A stretch of 64,000 nt of DNA from Variovorax sp. PAMC26660 (GTDB taxonomy: Bacteria; Pseudomonadota; Gammaproteobacteria; Burkholderiales; Burkholderiaceae_C): the NCBI RefSeq assembly GCF_014302995.1, contig NZ_CP060295.1, positions 5,199,501 through 5,263,500 of the forward strand, in the 5' to 3' direction. The translations under genes and the position numbers were made by a program. The notes under the pieces are model-generated. The model was not told where the DNA came from. It ran no database searches and saw only the letters and a list, made by a program, of their open reading frames with translations. Positions 8,059-16,154 of this stretch are shown here, piece after piece. Within the stretch, counting starts at the first letter, position 1. Each line of letters starts with the position of its first letter.

Positions 8059-8409
8059 ATGGCCCATGCTTCTTCAAACGACGCAAGCACCGACGCCCGT
8101 TGTGCTTGCACGCCTTATAGACCCATCGCCCAGTTCAAACCCTTCGAGTGGGTCCAAGGCGATCTGCTCGACCCATCCCGGCAAAGCCAAGCCGCATTCC
8201 TGAACGACGCACGCGATGTGGTGCAGGGCGTGCAGATGCTGGCCCAGTTGCTCGACTGGGATGAAGACCGGCGCAATGCCGCTTCGTCCGATGCGGACCC
8301 CGCGCCGCTTTTCGATGCCTGCCAGCGCGGCTCGCTGCAGCGGCTTCTCTCGGCAACGCTGGGTCTGCTTCACGCGCGTATCGAAGCACAGTGCGAGGCA
8401 CTGATATGA
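8059..8409 (+). CDS. Small acidic helical protein of unknown function
   Basis: A 116-residue protein without signal peptide or membrane segment. The N-terminal third is polar; residues from about 40 on look helical (FLNDARDVVQGVQMLAQLL and LQRLLSATLGLLHARIEA). GGGAGG lies only three bases before this ATG, which is tight; a GTG at 8020 in the same frame is an alternative start but lies inside the leader hairpin. I recognise no family. Its interest is in the complementary-RNA leader in front of it. Confidence 0.5.
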   Translation: MAHASSNDASTDARCACTPYRPIAQFKPFEWVQGDLLDPSRQSQAAFLNDARDVVQGVQMLAQLLDWDEDRRNAASSDADPAPLFDACQRGSLQRLLSATLGLLHARIEAQCEALI

Positions 8410-8613
8410 AGGCGTAGCTCGTGGAGGGAGACAGGATGTCATTGGGTGAAGCGAAAATCTAGTTGTGACGGTCGTACGGCGGGAAGTAAAAAGTTCGTCG
8501 TAAATTGCGCCGGCGGGCGCTTGGGCTCGGCCAATCACGTGGCTGCGCAGGCGTTGAGCGCGTTGAAAGTTGGTGGAGAATTCACCGCTTCTTCACCGAC
8601 TGCGAACGACACC

Positions 8614-9027
8614 GTGAGAACTCCTGCCCTTCTTCTCGTGCTGCCCGCACTGCTTGCGACAACAGGCTGCAACACCGTAGCAACCGGCGAGTTCATGAAC
8701 AGTGTCAATACTGTCACGACCCCTGGCAAGTTCAAGAGGGTATTGGAGGGCCGTTATCGCAAGGCGGACCAGGCGAAGATGGTCGACTGCGTCAACGACG
8801 CGATGGCCAGTCCGGTCGAAACTACCCTGCTGCTGCAGTCGCGCCAGACCCGTCGTGCAGACGGCTACAGGGTGGACCTAGTGGTCGGTGCTTCCCAGTA
8901 CCTGGTGGCCTACGTTCAAGACGATGGACGTTTCCAACTCGATAAGTCGGATTACGCCGGCGTCGTCAAGTTTTACAGGGAAGAGGCCGGGGCAAAGGCG
9001 TGCCTGGATCAATTCCGGGAGGGCTAG
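8614..9027 (+). CDS. Putative small lipoprotein
   Basis: A 137-residue protein starting at a GTG. Residues 1-18 form a hydrophobic signal ending in ATTGC, so Cys19 may be lipidated, although the lipobox is weak (T instead of L/V at -3). The mature part has two further cysteines (VDCVNDAM and AKACLDQF) that could form a disulfide. The frame is open further upstream, but only the GTG start places a signal sequence at the N-terminus. It shares a CTAG with the converging membrane-protein gene, so both stop codons overlap. No family recognised. Confidence 0.55.
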   Translation: MRTPALLLVLPALLATTGCNTVATGEFMNSVNTVTTPGKFKRVLEGRYRKADQAKMVDCVNDAMASPVETTLLLQSRQTRRADGYRVDLVVGASQYLVAYVQDDGRFQLDKSDYAGVVKFYREEAGAKACLDQFREG

Positions 9028-9414
9028 CAGCCGCGCCGCCAGATGGCCCAGAACGCCAGCCCGGTGCACGCACCGGTCAGCACGTACAAAAGGTCGCTGG
9101 GCTGAACTGGGCCCGGGTGCCGCAGATAAGCCGCAATGAGCGCGCAGACGACAAGACCCGAAGCCGTCGCCGACCACCACCGGATCAGGTGAAAGTAGCG
9201 AAATGCCATGAACAGCGGGCCTCCCAGGATAAAGACGATCGGGAGAGAAGAGAAATAGAGCAAAACCGCCATCGCCCAAGGCGATGCCGACATCAGCGTC
9301 GGGTCCGTTGCCAACAACAAGCCGTGACAGCGCGTACATGAATGGCGGAACAGCCGCTGCGACGAAAAGCCCGAGCATGGTGGCGTCGGCTTCGTTCATT
9401 CGGGAAGCGGTCAT
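9024..9414 (-). pseudogene. Frameshifted small membrane protein, paralogue of its upstream neighbour
   Basis: The first part reads MTASRMNEADATMLGLFV and ends around MYALSR; the rest continues in another frame from LLLATDPTLM through IRWWSATASGLVV to FWAIWRRGC. Joined, these match the intact neighbour along its whole length (IRWWSATASG against VRWWSTIGFG, LAFWAIW against LGFWIIW). The span is 391 bases, one more than a multiple of three, so a single extra base around 9318-9330 explains it. The start overlaps the neighbour's stop as ATGA, typical of a once-coupled pair. It is either a recent loss-of-function or a sequencing error. Confidence 0.65.
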
Positions 9415-9785
9415 TGGTCTTTACCCGATGTCCAGATGATCCAGAAGCCCAGCGTCGCGGCAGCGCCGGCGAATCCCATCGGCGCCAATTCGCTTGCCAC
9501 GATGGGCCTCGAAAACTGGATCAGAGCCGACACGCCACAGCCGGCAACAAAACCGAAACCGATGGTGGACCACCATCTCACCAGCTTCAGCGCCAGAAGC
9601 AGGAGGAAGGCTGGAACCGCGAGCATGGCCGTGGGGACGAGCGAGGCGACATAAAAAAGCGCCACAGTCGCCAGGTATCCGGTCGCAGTGCCTTGCGTCA
9701 TTGCCGGACTGCCCAACGCGAGCACTACCGAAGAGATGAGCGGGGCAATGAGAAACCCGAGCCATGCGGCGGTCTGCTTCGTCAC
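9411..9785 (-). CDS. Small integral membrane protein of unknown function
   Basis: A 124-residue protein with about four hydrophobic segments and few charged residues, starting at a GTG preceded by GAGAAC. The motif KLVRWWSTIGFGFVAG and the ending LGFWIIWTSG recur in the frameshifted gene downstream, so the two arose by tandem duplication. Twelve bases separate it from the exported protein gene upstream, with which it is likely co-transcribed. No family recognised. Confidence 0.6.
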   Translation of the reverse strand: MTKQTAAWLGFLIAPLISSVVLALGSPAMTQGTATGYLATVALFYVASLVPTAMLAVPAFLLLLALKLVRWWSTIGFGFVAGCGVSALIQFSRPIVASELAPMGFAGAAATLGFWIIWTSGKDQ

Positions 9786-9796
9786 TTTGGTTCTCG

Positions 9797-10333
9797 TTAT
9801 GGCTTGCCGACGACAGGCAGCAGCGGCGGCTTGAAGGGAAGCGGTGACCAGATCGCGTTCCAGACTTCCGCGAACCGTGTGAGCTCTTCGGTTTGCCCGA
9901 CGTCGTCGGGCTGAAAAAGCTCCACTGCATGCCGCTTGGCGCCTATCTGTATCGACAAGGCGTAGTCGGGCCCGTGCAACATGAGCAGGGAAGGCTTGAT
10001 CGTCTTGGGCAACTTTTCAAAGGATTGGGTCTGTGCGAGCGCGGCCAACTTCGAGATGGCGTCCAGATCAAAGAGGAACTCGCCCGAGAGTTCTCCTTGG
10101 GGCCGGCGGTTATTGAAGTAGCGGAAGTAACCCAGGCCGTCCGGTGTGAGATGCAGGCTCCATATCTCGCCATAGGAGCCGGCGGTCGAAAGCGTTGCCT
10201 TGATCTCGACATCGGGGATGGTTCTTGGCTTGGCGTTCGTTGGTTCGTCGGCGATGACGTGGGTCGTCGCCGCAAGGCAGCAGATGGCTGCGAGGGATCT
10301 GAGGCGACGCGCGAAGAAGCTGGAACGATTCAT
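9797..10333 (-). CDS. Exported protein of unknown function
   Basis: A 178-residue protein with an arginine-rich n-region, a hydrophobic stretch (LAAICCLAATTHVIA) and a likely cleavage site before DEPTNAK, so probably periplasmic. The mature region looks like a mixed alpha/beta domain (GSYGEIWSLHLTPDGLGYF early, later LLMLHGPDYALSIQIG). It begins 48 bases after the next gene upstream and probably heads a short run with the two membrane-protein genes. No family recognised. Confidence 0.65.
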   Translation of the reverse strand: MNRSSFFARRLRSLAAICCLAATTHVIADEPTNAKPRTIPDVEIKATLSTAGSYGEIWSLHLTPDGLGYFRYFNNRRPQGELSGEFLFDLDAISKLAALAQTQSFEKLPKTIKPSLLMLHGPDYALSIQIGAKRHAVELFQPDDVGQTEELTRFAEVWNAIWSPLPFKPPLLPVVGKP

Positions 10334-10381
10334 CAAAAGATATATAGCTCAAAACGGATCGTGGCGAGTCATCGAAATCCG

Positions 10382-10762
10382 TCACTTGCCCTTGGCCAGC
10401 AGTTCCATGCCTTGTCGAATCGCATCTTCCTCGCTGGAGACGAACGCGACCGCGAAGCCGAATGCTTTGCTTGCCGTTGTCGCCATCAAGCGGGCAGGTG
10501 CAGGCGTGGGCTTGTCTCCTTCAAGAACAATCATTCCCCGGCACAGCTGGGTCAGGCGAGCCTTGATCTTCTTGAAGAGAAGAGCCTTCTGCCTGCGCTC
10601 CTCGGCCGTCTCGTCATGGTGGTCGTCTTCCCCATGGTTGGTGATCAGGACGAACGGTTGCTCTTTGTCGAGCAGTTGCTGGAATTGCTCCTCGATGGAC
10701 GCATGGGATTCCACTTCCGCCCTGATGAATACAAAGGGTGCGCGTGAGACATCAATCAACAT
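10382..10762 (-). CDS. Small cytoplasmic protein of unknown function
   Basis: A 126-residue soluble protein without signal peptide. It has a central charged segment (NHGEDDHHDETAEERRQK) and a C-terminal alternation of strand and helix ending in FGFAVAFVSSEEDAIRQGMELL. The pattern suggests a compact alpha/beta domain. It heads the leftward run of unknown genes and is divergent from the exported hydrolase gene across 243 bases. I do not recognise a family. Confidence 0.6.
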   Translation of the reverse strand: MLIDVSRAPFVFIRAEVESHASIEEQFQQLLDKEQPFVLITNHGEDDHHDETAEERRQKALLFKKIKARLTQLCRGMIVLEGDKPTPAPARLMATTASKAFGFAVAFVSSEEDAIRQGMELLAKGK

Positions 10763-11005
10763 TGCCGGCTTTCTGTGAGAGAGAACGATGGAAAGAGGGC
10801 GAGCAATTTGGGCAAGCTGCTCGCCACCTCTTCAGCATGTCGTTTGCGCGGATTTCGCGCTCCCTCACGCAAGCCAATCTATAGCGCGCAGCCGCCACTT
10901 GAACATGCCCGCGCGGCCGGGGCACGCCCCCGATTCCGTCGAGCGTGGGTAACATTCCTTCGTGACGCATCAGGGGCCGGTCAACGCAAGCGAAGGAGAT
11001 CGTCG

Positions 11006-11806
11006 ATGTACAACCTTGCCAGATACTGGATCGCAGGTTTTCTGATGGCGCTGGTTTCGCAAGTTCAGTCGCAGACCACCCAGAAGGTGGTCGACATTCC
11101 CACCCGGCCCGGGGTGACGCAGCGAATGCTCGTGCTGTCGCCGCCGGCGACAGCAACAACAAAGGCGGCGGTGATCCTGCTCGCGGGCGGGCACGGCGGG
11201 CTGCAGATCTTTCCCAATGGTTCGCTCAAGTGGGGTGCTGGAAACTTCCTCGTTCGCACGCGGCAGTTGTTCGCGGACCAAGGGTTCATGGTGGCCGTGG
11301 TCGATGCGCCATCGGATCGGCAAAGTCCGCCGTACCTCGGCGGGTTTCGTCAGAAGCCGGAGCACGCGGCAGACATGAAGGCGGTCATTGCGTGGATGCG
11401 CGAGCAATCGAAGGCGCCTGTGTGGCTGGTGGGCACCAGTCGGGGGACGCAATCCGCAGCGTATCTCGCCACGGAGCTTGCCGGCCCCGAAGGCCCGGAC
11501 GGGATCGTCCTGACTTCGACCATCCTCATCGACAAGGCCGGCCGACCCGTTCCGGCGATGCCGCTGGAAAAGATCCGGGTGCCGGTTCTCGTCGTGCATC
11601 ACGAGCAGGACGGCTGCCCGCTGTGCCCGTTTGCCAGCGTGCCTGAGCTCATGGCGAAGCTTGAAAACTCACCGAAGAAAGAATTGCTGAGCTTCAAGGG
11701 CGGCGCAAGCAACGGCGACCCGTGCGAGGCCATGGCGTATCACGGCTTCAACGGGCTCGACCGCGAAGTTGTCGAGCAGATCGGGGGCTGGATACTGGCC
11801 AGGTAG
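11006..11806 (+). CDS. Exported alpha/beta hydrolase
   Basis: A 266-residue protein with an N-terminal signal (ends near SQVQSQ), so periplasmic or secreted. It has the alpha/beta-hydrolase order: LLAGGHGG (oxyanion region), the nucleophile elbow G-T-S145-R-G, an acidic residue in VVHHEQDGC and a histidine in AMAYHGFNG. DGCPLC and DPCEA suggest disulfides. AAGGAG is seven bases before the ATG, which fixes the start although the frame is open further upstream. The substrate is unknown; a carboxylesterase or dienelactone-hydrolase-like role is possible. Confidence 0.75.
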   Translation: MYNLARYWIAGFLMALVSQVQSQTTQKVVDIPTRPGVTQRMLVLSPPATATTKAAVILLAGGHGGLQIFPNGSLKWGAGNFLVRTRQLFADQGFMVAVVDAPSDRQSPPYLGGFRQKPEHAADMKAVIAWMREQSKAPVWLVGTSRGTQSAAYLATELAGPEGPDGIVLTSTILIDKAGRPVPAMPLEKIRVPVLVVHHEQDGCPLCPFASVPELMAKLENSPKKELLSFKGGASNGDPCEAMAYHGFNGLDREVVEQIGGWILAR

Positions 11807-11868
11807 ACACGGCGGTGCTATCGATCGCGCTGAACGCGCTCGCGCAGGCCAAGGTGCCGTCGCACAGC

Positions 11869-12282
11869 TCACATCGGTGGCATCTTGTCGAACGTCGGCA
11901 ATGCCGGGTCGAGAAAGTCCCACGCATGGGCGCGCACGGCATACGTCACCGCCTGTGGCTTGTAGCGCCCCGGCTCGTCGAGGCTTGCGGCGTGCACGGT
12001 GAAGATGTCGGGCATTGCCGCAAAGGTCATGTACACGGGTGAGCCGCAGGTCGGGCAGAACGCGCGTGTCTTGACGTTGCCGCTGTCGCCGATCATGTCC
12101 CACAGCGTGGCCGGGCCGCTGTGCTTCACGCCGCCGCGCGCAAAGGTGAGGTACGAGCCGTGGCCAGTGCCGCTCTTGCGTTGGCAGTCGCGGCACTGGC
12201 AGTGGTTCTGGAAGATCGGCTCGGCTGAAATCTCGTAGCGGATGGCGCCGCACGCGCAACCGCCGGTGTAGGCGTGGTTCAT
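11869..12282 (-). CDS. GFA (glutathione-dependent formaldehyde-activating) family protein
   Basis: A 137-residue zinc-binding protein. The cysteine pattern is that of the family: GGCACGAIRY at the N-terminus, HCQCRDCQRKSG and FCPTCGSP in the middle. Most GFA relatives other than the Gfa enzyme itself have no proven formaldehyde-related activity. The ATG is preceded by CGAAAGGACAAG, a good ribosome binding site, which separates it from an upstream open frame that is not a gene. It lies between the exported hydrolase and the LysR gene and has no obvious operon partner. Confidence 0.85.
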   Translation of the reverse strand: MNHAYTGGCACGAIRYEISAEPIFQNHCQCRDCQRKSGTGHGSYLTFARGGVKHSGPATLWDMIGDSGNVKTRAFCPTCGSPVYMTFAAMPDIFTVHAASLDEPGRYKPQAVTYAVRAHAWDFLDPALPTFDKMPPM

Positions 12283-12436
12283 TTGTCTTGTCCTTTCGAG
12301 GTTGCTTTTCCAGCGGAATTGGCTGGGTGCAAGCAATCTAGTCGGGCACGCGCGCGACGGGGGAGTAACAAGTTCGTCGTGAATGGCTGCCGCCGCTGCT
12401 GCTCGCGTTGATGCGAGCCGCACTGAACCCGTGAAC

Positions 12437-13342
12437 CTAGGCTCGGGCGTTGTCCTTCGCCTGTTCCAGCAACCATGCCCTGAAGACCTGCAGCGATTGC
12501 ATCTGCGCGGACTCTTCCGGGTAGACGAGGTAGTAGCCCTTCGCGTAGCGCCACTTGCGCCGCGACAGCCGTTTGAGTCGGCCCGCCGCGACCATGTCCT
12601 CGCCCATGTAGGGCGGCAGCAATGCCACACCCATGCCGGCGACGGACGCGTTGAGGGCCATGGACATGATCTCGTAACGCGGCCCCTCGCGTCCGGCGCC
12701 GCCCGCGATGCCTTCGAGCGTGAACCATTCGTTCCACGCATCAGGGAGCGTCTGGTGATGGATGAGTGACGACCGCGGAGTGTTCGCATCGACGACCTTG
12801 CCGTGGGCGGCGATCCATGCAGGCGCTGCGTAGGGCGACAGGATCAACGGCAACACGAACTCGCTGTGCAGGCCGGGGCGCTGCCCATCGCCGAACTCCA
12901 GCGACGCATCGACCGACGTGCTGCGAAAGTCCACCGGCCCCACGCGCGTGCCCAGGTTGAGGATGATTTCTCCATGGTCGCGCGTGAACGCCGGCAGGCG
13001 CGGAATGAGCCAGTAGCTGCCCACCGATGCACCGACCGACAGCGACAGTTCGCCCCCGCGGCCCTTGAACGCCATGACGTTGGACGTGGCACGTTCGAGC
13101 CGGTGGAGCAGCGGCGCGATTTCGCCGAGGTAGTAGCGCCCGGCGTCCGTCAGCGTCAGTGCCTCGCGCCGGCGGGTGAAGAGCTTGACGCCGAGCCGGT
13201 CTTCCAGCGTCTGGATCTGCCGGCTTACCGCGCCCTGCGTGAGGCGCAGCTCCTGCGCGGCAGCAGTGAAGGAGCGCAAACGCGCGCTGGCTTCCAGGCA
13301 AAGCAGCGATGTCGTGGACGGGGCTCGGACGTGATGGTTCAT
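12437..13342 (-). CDS. LysR-family transcriptional regulator
   Basis: A 301-residue LTTR. The N-terminal winged helix-turn-helix shows LRSFTAAAQELRLTQGAVSR, then LGVKLFTRR; the remainder is the effector-binding domain related to the GcvA branch (LPPYMGEDMVAAGRL near the end). The start MNHHVRAPSTTSL is chosen because the domain begins shortly after it, although 20 more codons are open upstream. It is transcribed away from a Bug-type receptor and a D-aminoacylase, so it most likely controls them, with a palindrome in the shared promoter region as candidate site. Confidence 0.85.
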   Translation of the reverse strand: MNHHVRAPSTTSLLCLEASARLRSFTAAAQELRLTQGAVSRQIQTLEDRLGVKLFTRRREALTLTDAGRYYLGEIAPLLHRLERATSNVMAFKGRGGELSLSVGASVGSYWLIPRLPAFTRDHGEIILNLGTRVGPVDFRSTSVDASLEFGDGQRPGLHSEFVLPLILSPYAAPAWIAAHGKVVDANTPRSSLIHHQTLPDAWNEWFTLEGIAGGAGREGPRYEIMSMALNASVAGMGVALLPPYMGEDMVAAGRLKRLSRRKWRYAKGYYLVYPEESAQMQSLQVFRAWLLEQAKDNARA

Positions 13343-13359
13343 GAGAAAAGAACAAGTTC

Positions 13360-13394
13360 GGTGCGCGAATGCTCCATGAATTCGTTCGCGCACC
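13360..13394. promoter_or_regulatory. Palindromic candidate operator between lysR and the Bug/D-aminoacylase pair
   Basis: GGTGCGCGAA (13360-13369) and TTCGCGCACC (13385-13394) form a perfect ten-base inverted repeat with a 15-base spacer. It begins 17 bases upstream of the lysR ATG, where LysR proteins usually bind to autoregulate and to activate the divergent promoter. A simple RNA hairpin cannot be excluded. Confidence 0.5.
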
Positions 13395-13513
13395 GCAATC
13401 ATGCATGAGGAAAGCGCATGCAGAGCCCAGCAAACATGGTTTGTCCACCTCGGCCTGAAAACAGATCATCGCGCCGTCCCTCCGGGTGTTTTCAACGATG
13501 AAAGGATGAGCCG

Positions 13514-14503
13514 ATGACTGCCAACCGTCCCACGCGACGCGACCTTCTGCAACTGGGCTGCGCCACCGCGTTCGCCGGTGTGCCGCTGTTGTCGCGCGCC
13601 GCAAGCTGGCCCGAGCGGCCCATCCGGCTGGTGGTGCCATCGGCAGCGGGCGGCTCGCCGGATGCGGTCTGCCGCATCCTCACCAGCGAGCTTTCGCGGT
13701 CACTGGGGCAACCCCTTGTCGTGGACAACAAGCCGGGCGCGGGCGGCAACATCGGGATGATCGACATCGTGCGCGCCGCACCGGACGGATACACCTTGGG
13801 CTACGGCAATGTCGGTACGCTGGCCATCAACAAGTCGCTGTTCAAGACGTTGCCTTACGACCCCGACAGGCAACTCGTTCCGGTGGCGCTTCTGGGCTAT
13901 GTGCAGAACGCCCTGGTGGTGCGCAAGGAGCTTGGCGTGAACAGCGTCCAGGAATTGATTGCACTGGCCAAGTCGAAGCCGGGTGCGCTCAGCGTGGGGT
14001 CTGCGGGCAACGGAACGACGGGGCACCTGAGCGGCGAGCTGTTCAAGAGCATGGTCGGCATTTCGATGACGCACGTTCCTTATCGCGGCAGTCCGCAGGC
14101 CATTCAGGACCTGATGGGCGGGCAGGTCGACCTGATCTTCGACAACCTCAGTTCCATCTCGCCGCACATCAAGGCGGGGCGACTCAAGGTGCTGGCCGTG
14201 ACCGGAGCACACCGCAGCGCGCTGTTTCCAGAGATTCCCACCATGGCCGAGTCCGGTGTCGTGGGCTATGACGTGGTGGCGTGGGGCGGCATCGTCGCGC
14301 CCGCCAAGACGCCTGCGGGCGTCGTTGCGCAAGTGAACGGCGCCATCAACACGATCCTGGCCACGCCCGGCATTCGCGAAAAATACGCAGCCATCGGGTT
14401 CGAGACATTGACGGGCCCGCCCGAACGCCTGACGGAGCGTGTCGCACGCGAAACCCCGATCTGGGCCGACGTGGTGAAGCGCTCCGGCGCGCAGGTCGAA
14501 TGA
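13514..14503 (+). CDS. Tripartite tricarboxylate transporter receptor (Bug/TctC family)
   Basis: A 329-residue periplasmic solute-binding protein. RPTRRDLLQLGCATAFAG is a Tat-type signal. The mature part starts WPERPIRLVVPSAAGGSPD, and continues with VVDNKPGAGGNIG, HVPYRGSPQAIQDLMGGQVD and PEIPTMAESG, all hallmarks of the Bug family that is greatly expanded in Betaproteobacteria. No TctA/TctB membrane genes follow, so it must use partners elsewhere or act as a sensor. It overlaps the D-aminoacylase gene by ATGA, which suggests that its ligand is an N-acyl-D-amino acid or its product. Confidence 0.9.
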   Translation: MTANRPTRRDLLQLGCATAFAGVPLLSRAASWPERPIRLVVPSAAGGSPDAVCRILTSELSRSLGQPLVVDNKPGAGGNIGMIDIVRAAPDGYTLGYGNVGTLAINKSLFKTLPYDPDRQLVPVALLGYVQNALVVRKELGVNSVQELIALAKSKPGALSVGSAGNGTTGHLSGELFKSMVGISMTHVPYRGSPQAIQDLMGGQVDLIFDNLSSISPHIKAGRLKVLAVTGAHRSALFPEIPTMAESGVVGYDVVAWGGIVAPAKTPAGVVAQVNGAINTILATPGIREKYAAIGFETLTGPPERLTERVARETPIWADVVKRSGAQVE

Positions 14504-15954
14504 CGGGCGCGCCAATGCTTGACTTGATCATCGAGGGTGGATGCGTGATCGATGGCACTGGTGCGCCGCGTTGGCGCGCGGATGTGGGGATTGCCGCAGG
14601 CCGCATTGCCGGGATCGGCGATCTTTCTGCGGTGCCAGCCCGAGAGCGCTTCGATGCGCGCGGGCGCATCGTGGCGCCGGGCTTCATCGACGTGCACACG
14701 CACGACGACCGCTTGCTGCTCGATACGCCAACCGGCGCGCACCCGAAGCTGTCGCAAGGGGTGACCACCGTGGTCACCGGCAACTGCGGCATCAGCCTGG
14801 CCCCGCTGAAGGCGCCGGCGACGCTTCCGGCTCCGCTGGATCTGCTGGGCACGGACGCATGGCGCTTCAACAGCTTCGGCGATTACCTGAACGAATTGGA
14901 GCAGTCCGGGCCCGCAGTGAATGCGGCCTGTCTGGTCGGGCACTCGACGCTGCGCGTGCGCCGCATGGACCGGCTGGACCGCGCAGCCACCGCAGGCGAA
15001 GAACGGCTCATGGCCAACGACCTGGCCGAGGCGCTGGAAGCGGGTGCCATCGGCATGTCGACCGGGCTGTACTACCCGCCGGCCAAGGCGGCCAGTACGC
15101 AAGAGGTCATTGCCGTGGGCGCGCCGCTCACCCACGCCGCAGGCGTCATCACGATGCACATCCGCGATGAAAGCGATGCCATCGACGATGCGCTGCGCGA
15201 GGCGCTGCTGATCGGACGAGCGCTGGGCGTAGACACGGTGCTGTCGCACCACAAGCTGGTCGGCAAGGCCAACCATGGCCGTTCGGTGGAAACGCTGGCC
15301 ATGATCGAGCAGGCCGCGAAGGGCCAAGCGGTGTGCTTCGACTGCTATCCCTACAACGCCTCTTCCACCATGCTGCTGCCCGCGCGGGTGGCGCAGTCGG
15401 ACGACGTGCGGGTGACCTGGTCAAAGGCCGACGCCAGCGCCGCCGGGCAATCGCTCTTTGCGCTGGCACGCGAGCGCGGCGTCACGCCCGAGCAACTGGC
15501 GCTGGACCTGCAGCCCGCGGGCGCCATCTACTTCGCCATGAGCGAAGACGACGTGAGCCGCATCCTCAGCCATCCGATGGCCATGGTGGGCTCCGACGGG
15601 CTCGCGCACGACGTGAGCCCGCATCCTCGGTTGTGGGGCACTTTCCCCAAGGTGCTGGGGCACTATGTGCGCGAGCGCCGGCTGTTTTCGCTGGAAGCGG
15701 CGGTGTACAAGATGACCGGCCTGAGTGCGCGCCGGTTCGGCCTGCAAGGCCGGGGCGTGCTGGCGCAGGGCCATCATGCCGACGTCGTGGTGTTCGACGA
15801 GCAGCAAGTGGCCGATCGCGCGACCTTCGCGAACCCCACCGAGGTCAGCACCGGCATCGACGCGGTGTTCGTGAACGGCCGGCTGGCCTGTCGCGATGGC
15901 CACACCATGGACGTGCACGCCGGGCGTGTGCTGCGGCATGGGCGTTCGCCATGA
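14500..15954 (+). CDS. D-aminoacylase / N-acyl-D-amino-acid deacylase (amidohydrolase)
   Basis: A 484-residue cytoplasmic metal-dependent hydrolase. The beta-barrel metal site begins with H66-T-H68-D-D in FIDVHTHDDRLL. Typical D-aminoacylase blocks follow: GVTTVVTGNCGISL, GAIGMSTGLYYPP, SHHKLVGKANHGRS and GSDGLAHDVSPHPRLWGTFPK. The family removes the acyl group from N-acyl-D-amino acids; a dihydroorotase- or hydantoinase-like activity is less likely. Translation starts within the stop of the receptor gene (ATGA), so the two are coupled; an ATG 15 bases later is an alternative start. Confidence 0.88.
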   Translation: MTGAPMLDLIIEGGCVIDGTGAPRWRADVGIAAGRIAGIGDLSAVPARERFDARGRIVAPGFIDVHTHDDRLLLDTPTGAHPKLSQGVTTVVTGNCGISLAPLKAPATLPAPLDLLGTDAWRFNSFGDYLNELEQSGPAVNAACLVGHSTLRVRRMDRLDRAATAGEERLMANDLAEALEAGAIGMSTGLYYPPAKAASTQEVIAVGAPLTHAAGVITMHIRDESDAIDDALREALLIGRALGVDTVLSHHKLVGKANHGRSVETLAMIEQAAKGQAVCFDCYPYNASSTMLLPARVAQSDDVRVTWSKADASAAGQSLFALARERGVTPEQLALDLQPAGAIYFAMSEDDVSRILSHPMAMVGSDGLAHDVSPHPRLWGTFPKVLGHYVRERRLFSLEAAVYKMTGLSARRFGLQGRGVLAQGHHADVVVFDEQQVADRATFANPTEVSTGIDAVFVNGRLACRDGHTMDVHAGRVLRHGRSP

Positions 15955-16154
15955 GCGCGTGCGCATAAGAAGTTGGTTTTGGAAAACTGGTTGGATGTAA
16001 CGCGAAAGAATTGTTAATTCCGCGGCTTCCGCTTTGAAGTTCTTACAACTTCAGCGCCGTTCATGCTGCTTTCAGACGGTAAAGTTGTCCGCTTCTGGTT
16101 TCGGATTGTCCGCGGCCTTTTTCTCCCACCGCCTCCCGCTTTTCCCGCCTCTTC

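Noticed and set aside
7630..8067. Minus-strand open frame across the small RNA locus (translation contains KKPQTMCGDCGF)
   Set aside because: No ribosome binding site, and the conserved-looking stretches coincide with the terminator and hairpin strands, so they reflect RNA structure rather than protein.
8485..12387. Similar words GTAAAAAGTTCGTCGTAAAT (8488 region) and GTAACAAGTTCGTCGTGAAT (12365 region)
   Set aside because: 18 of 20 identical bases is expected a few times by chance when all positions of a 64-kb window are compared; there is no further similarity in the flanks.
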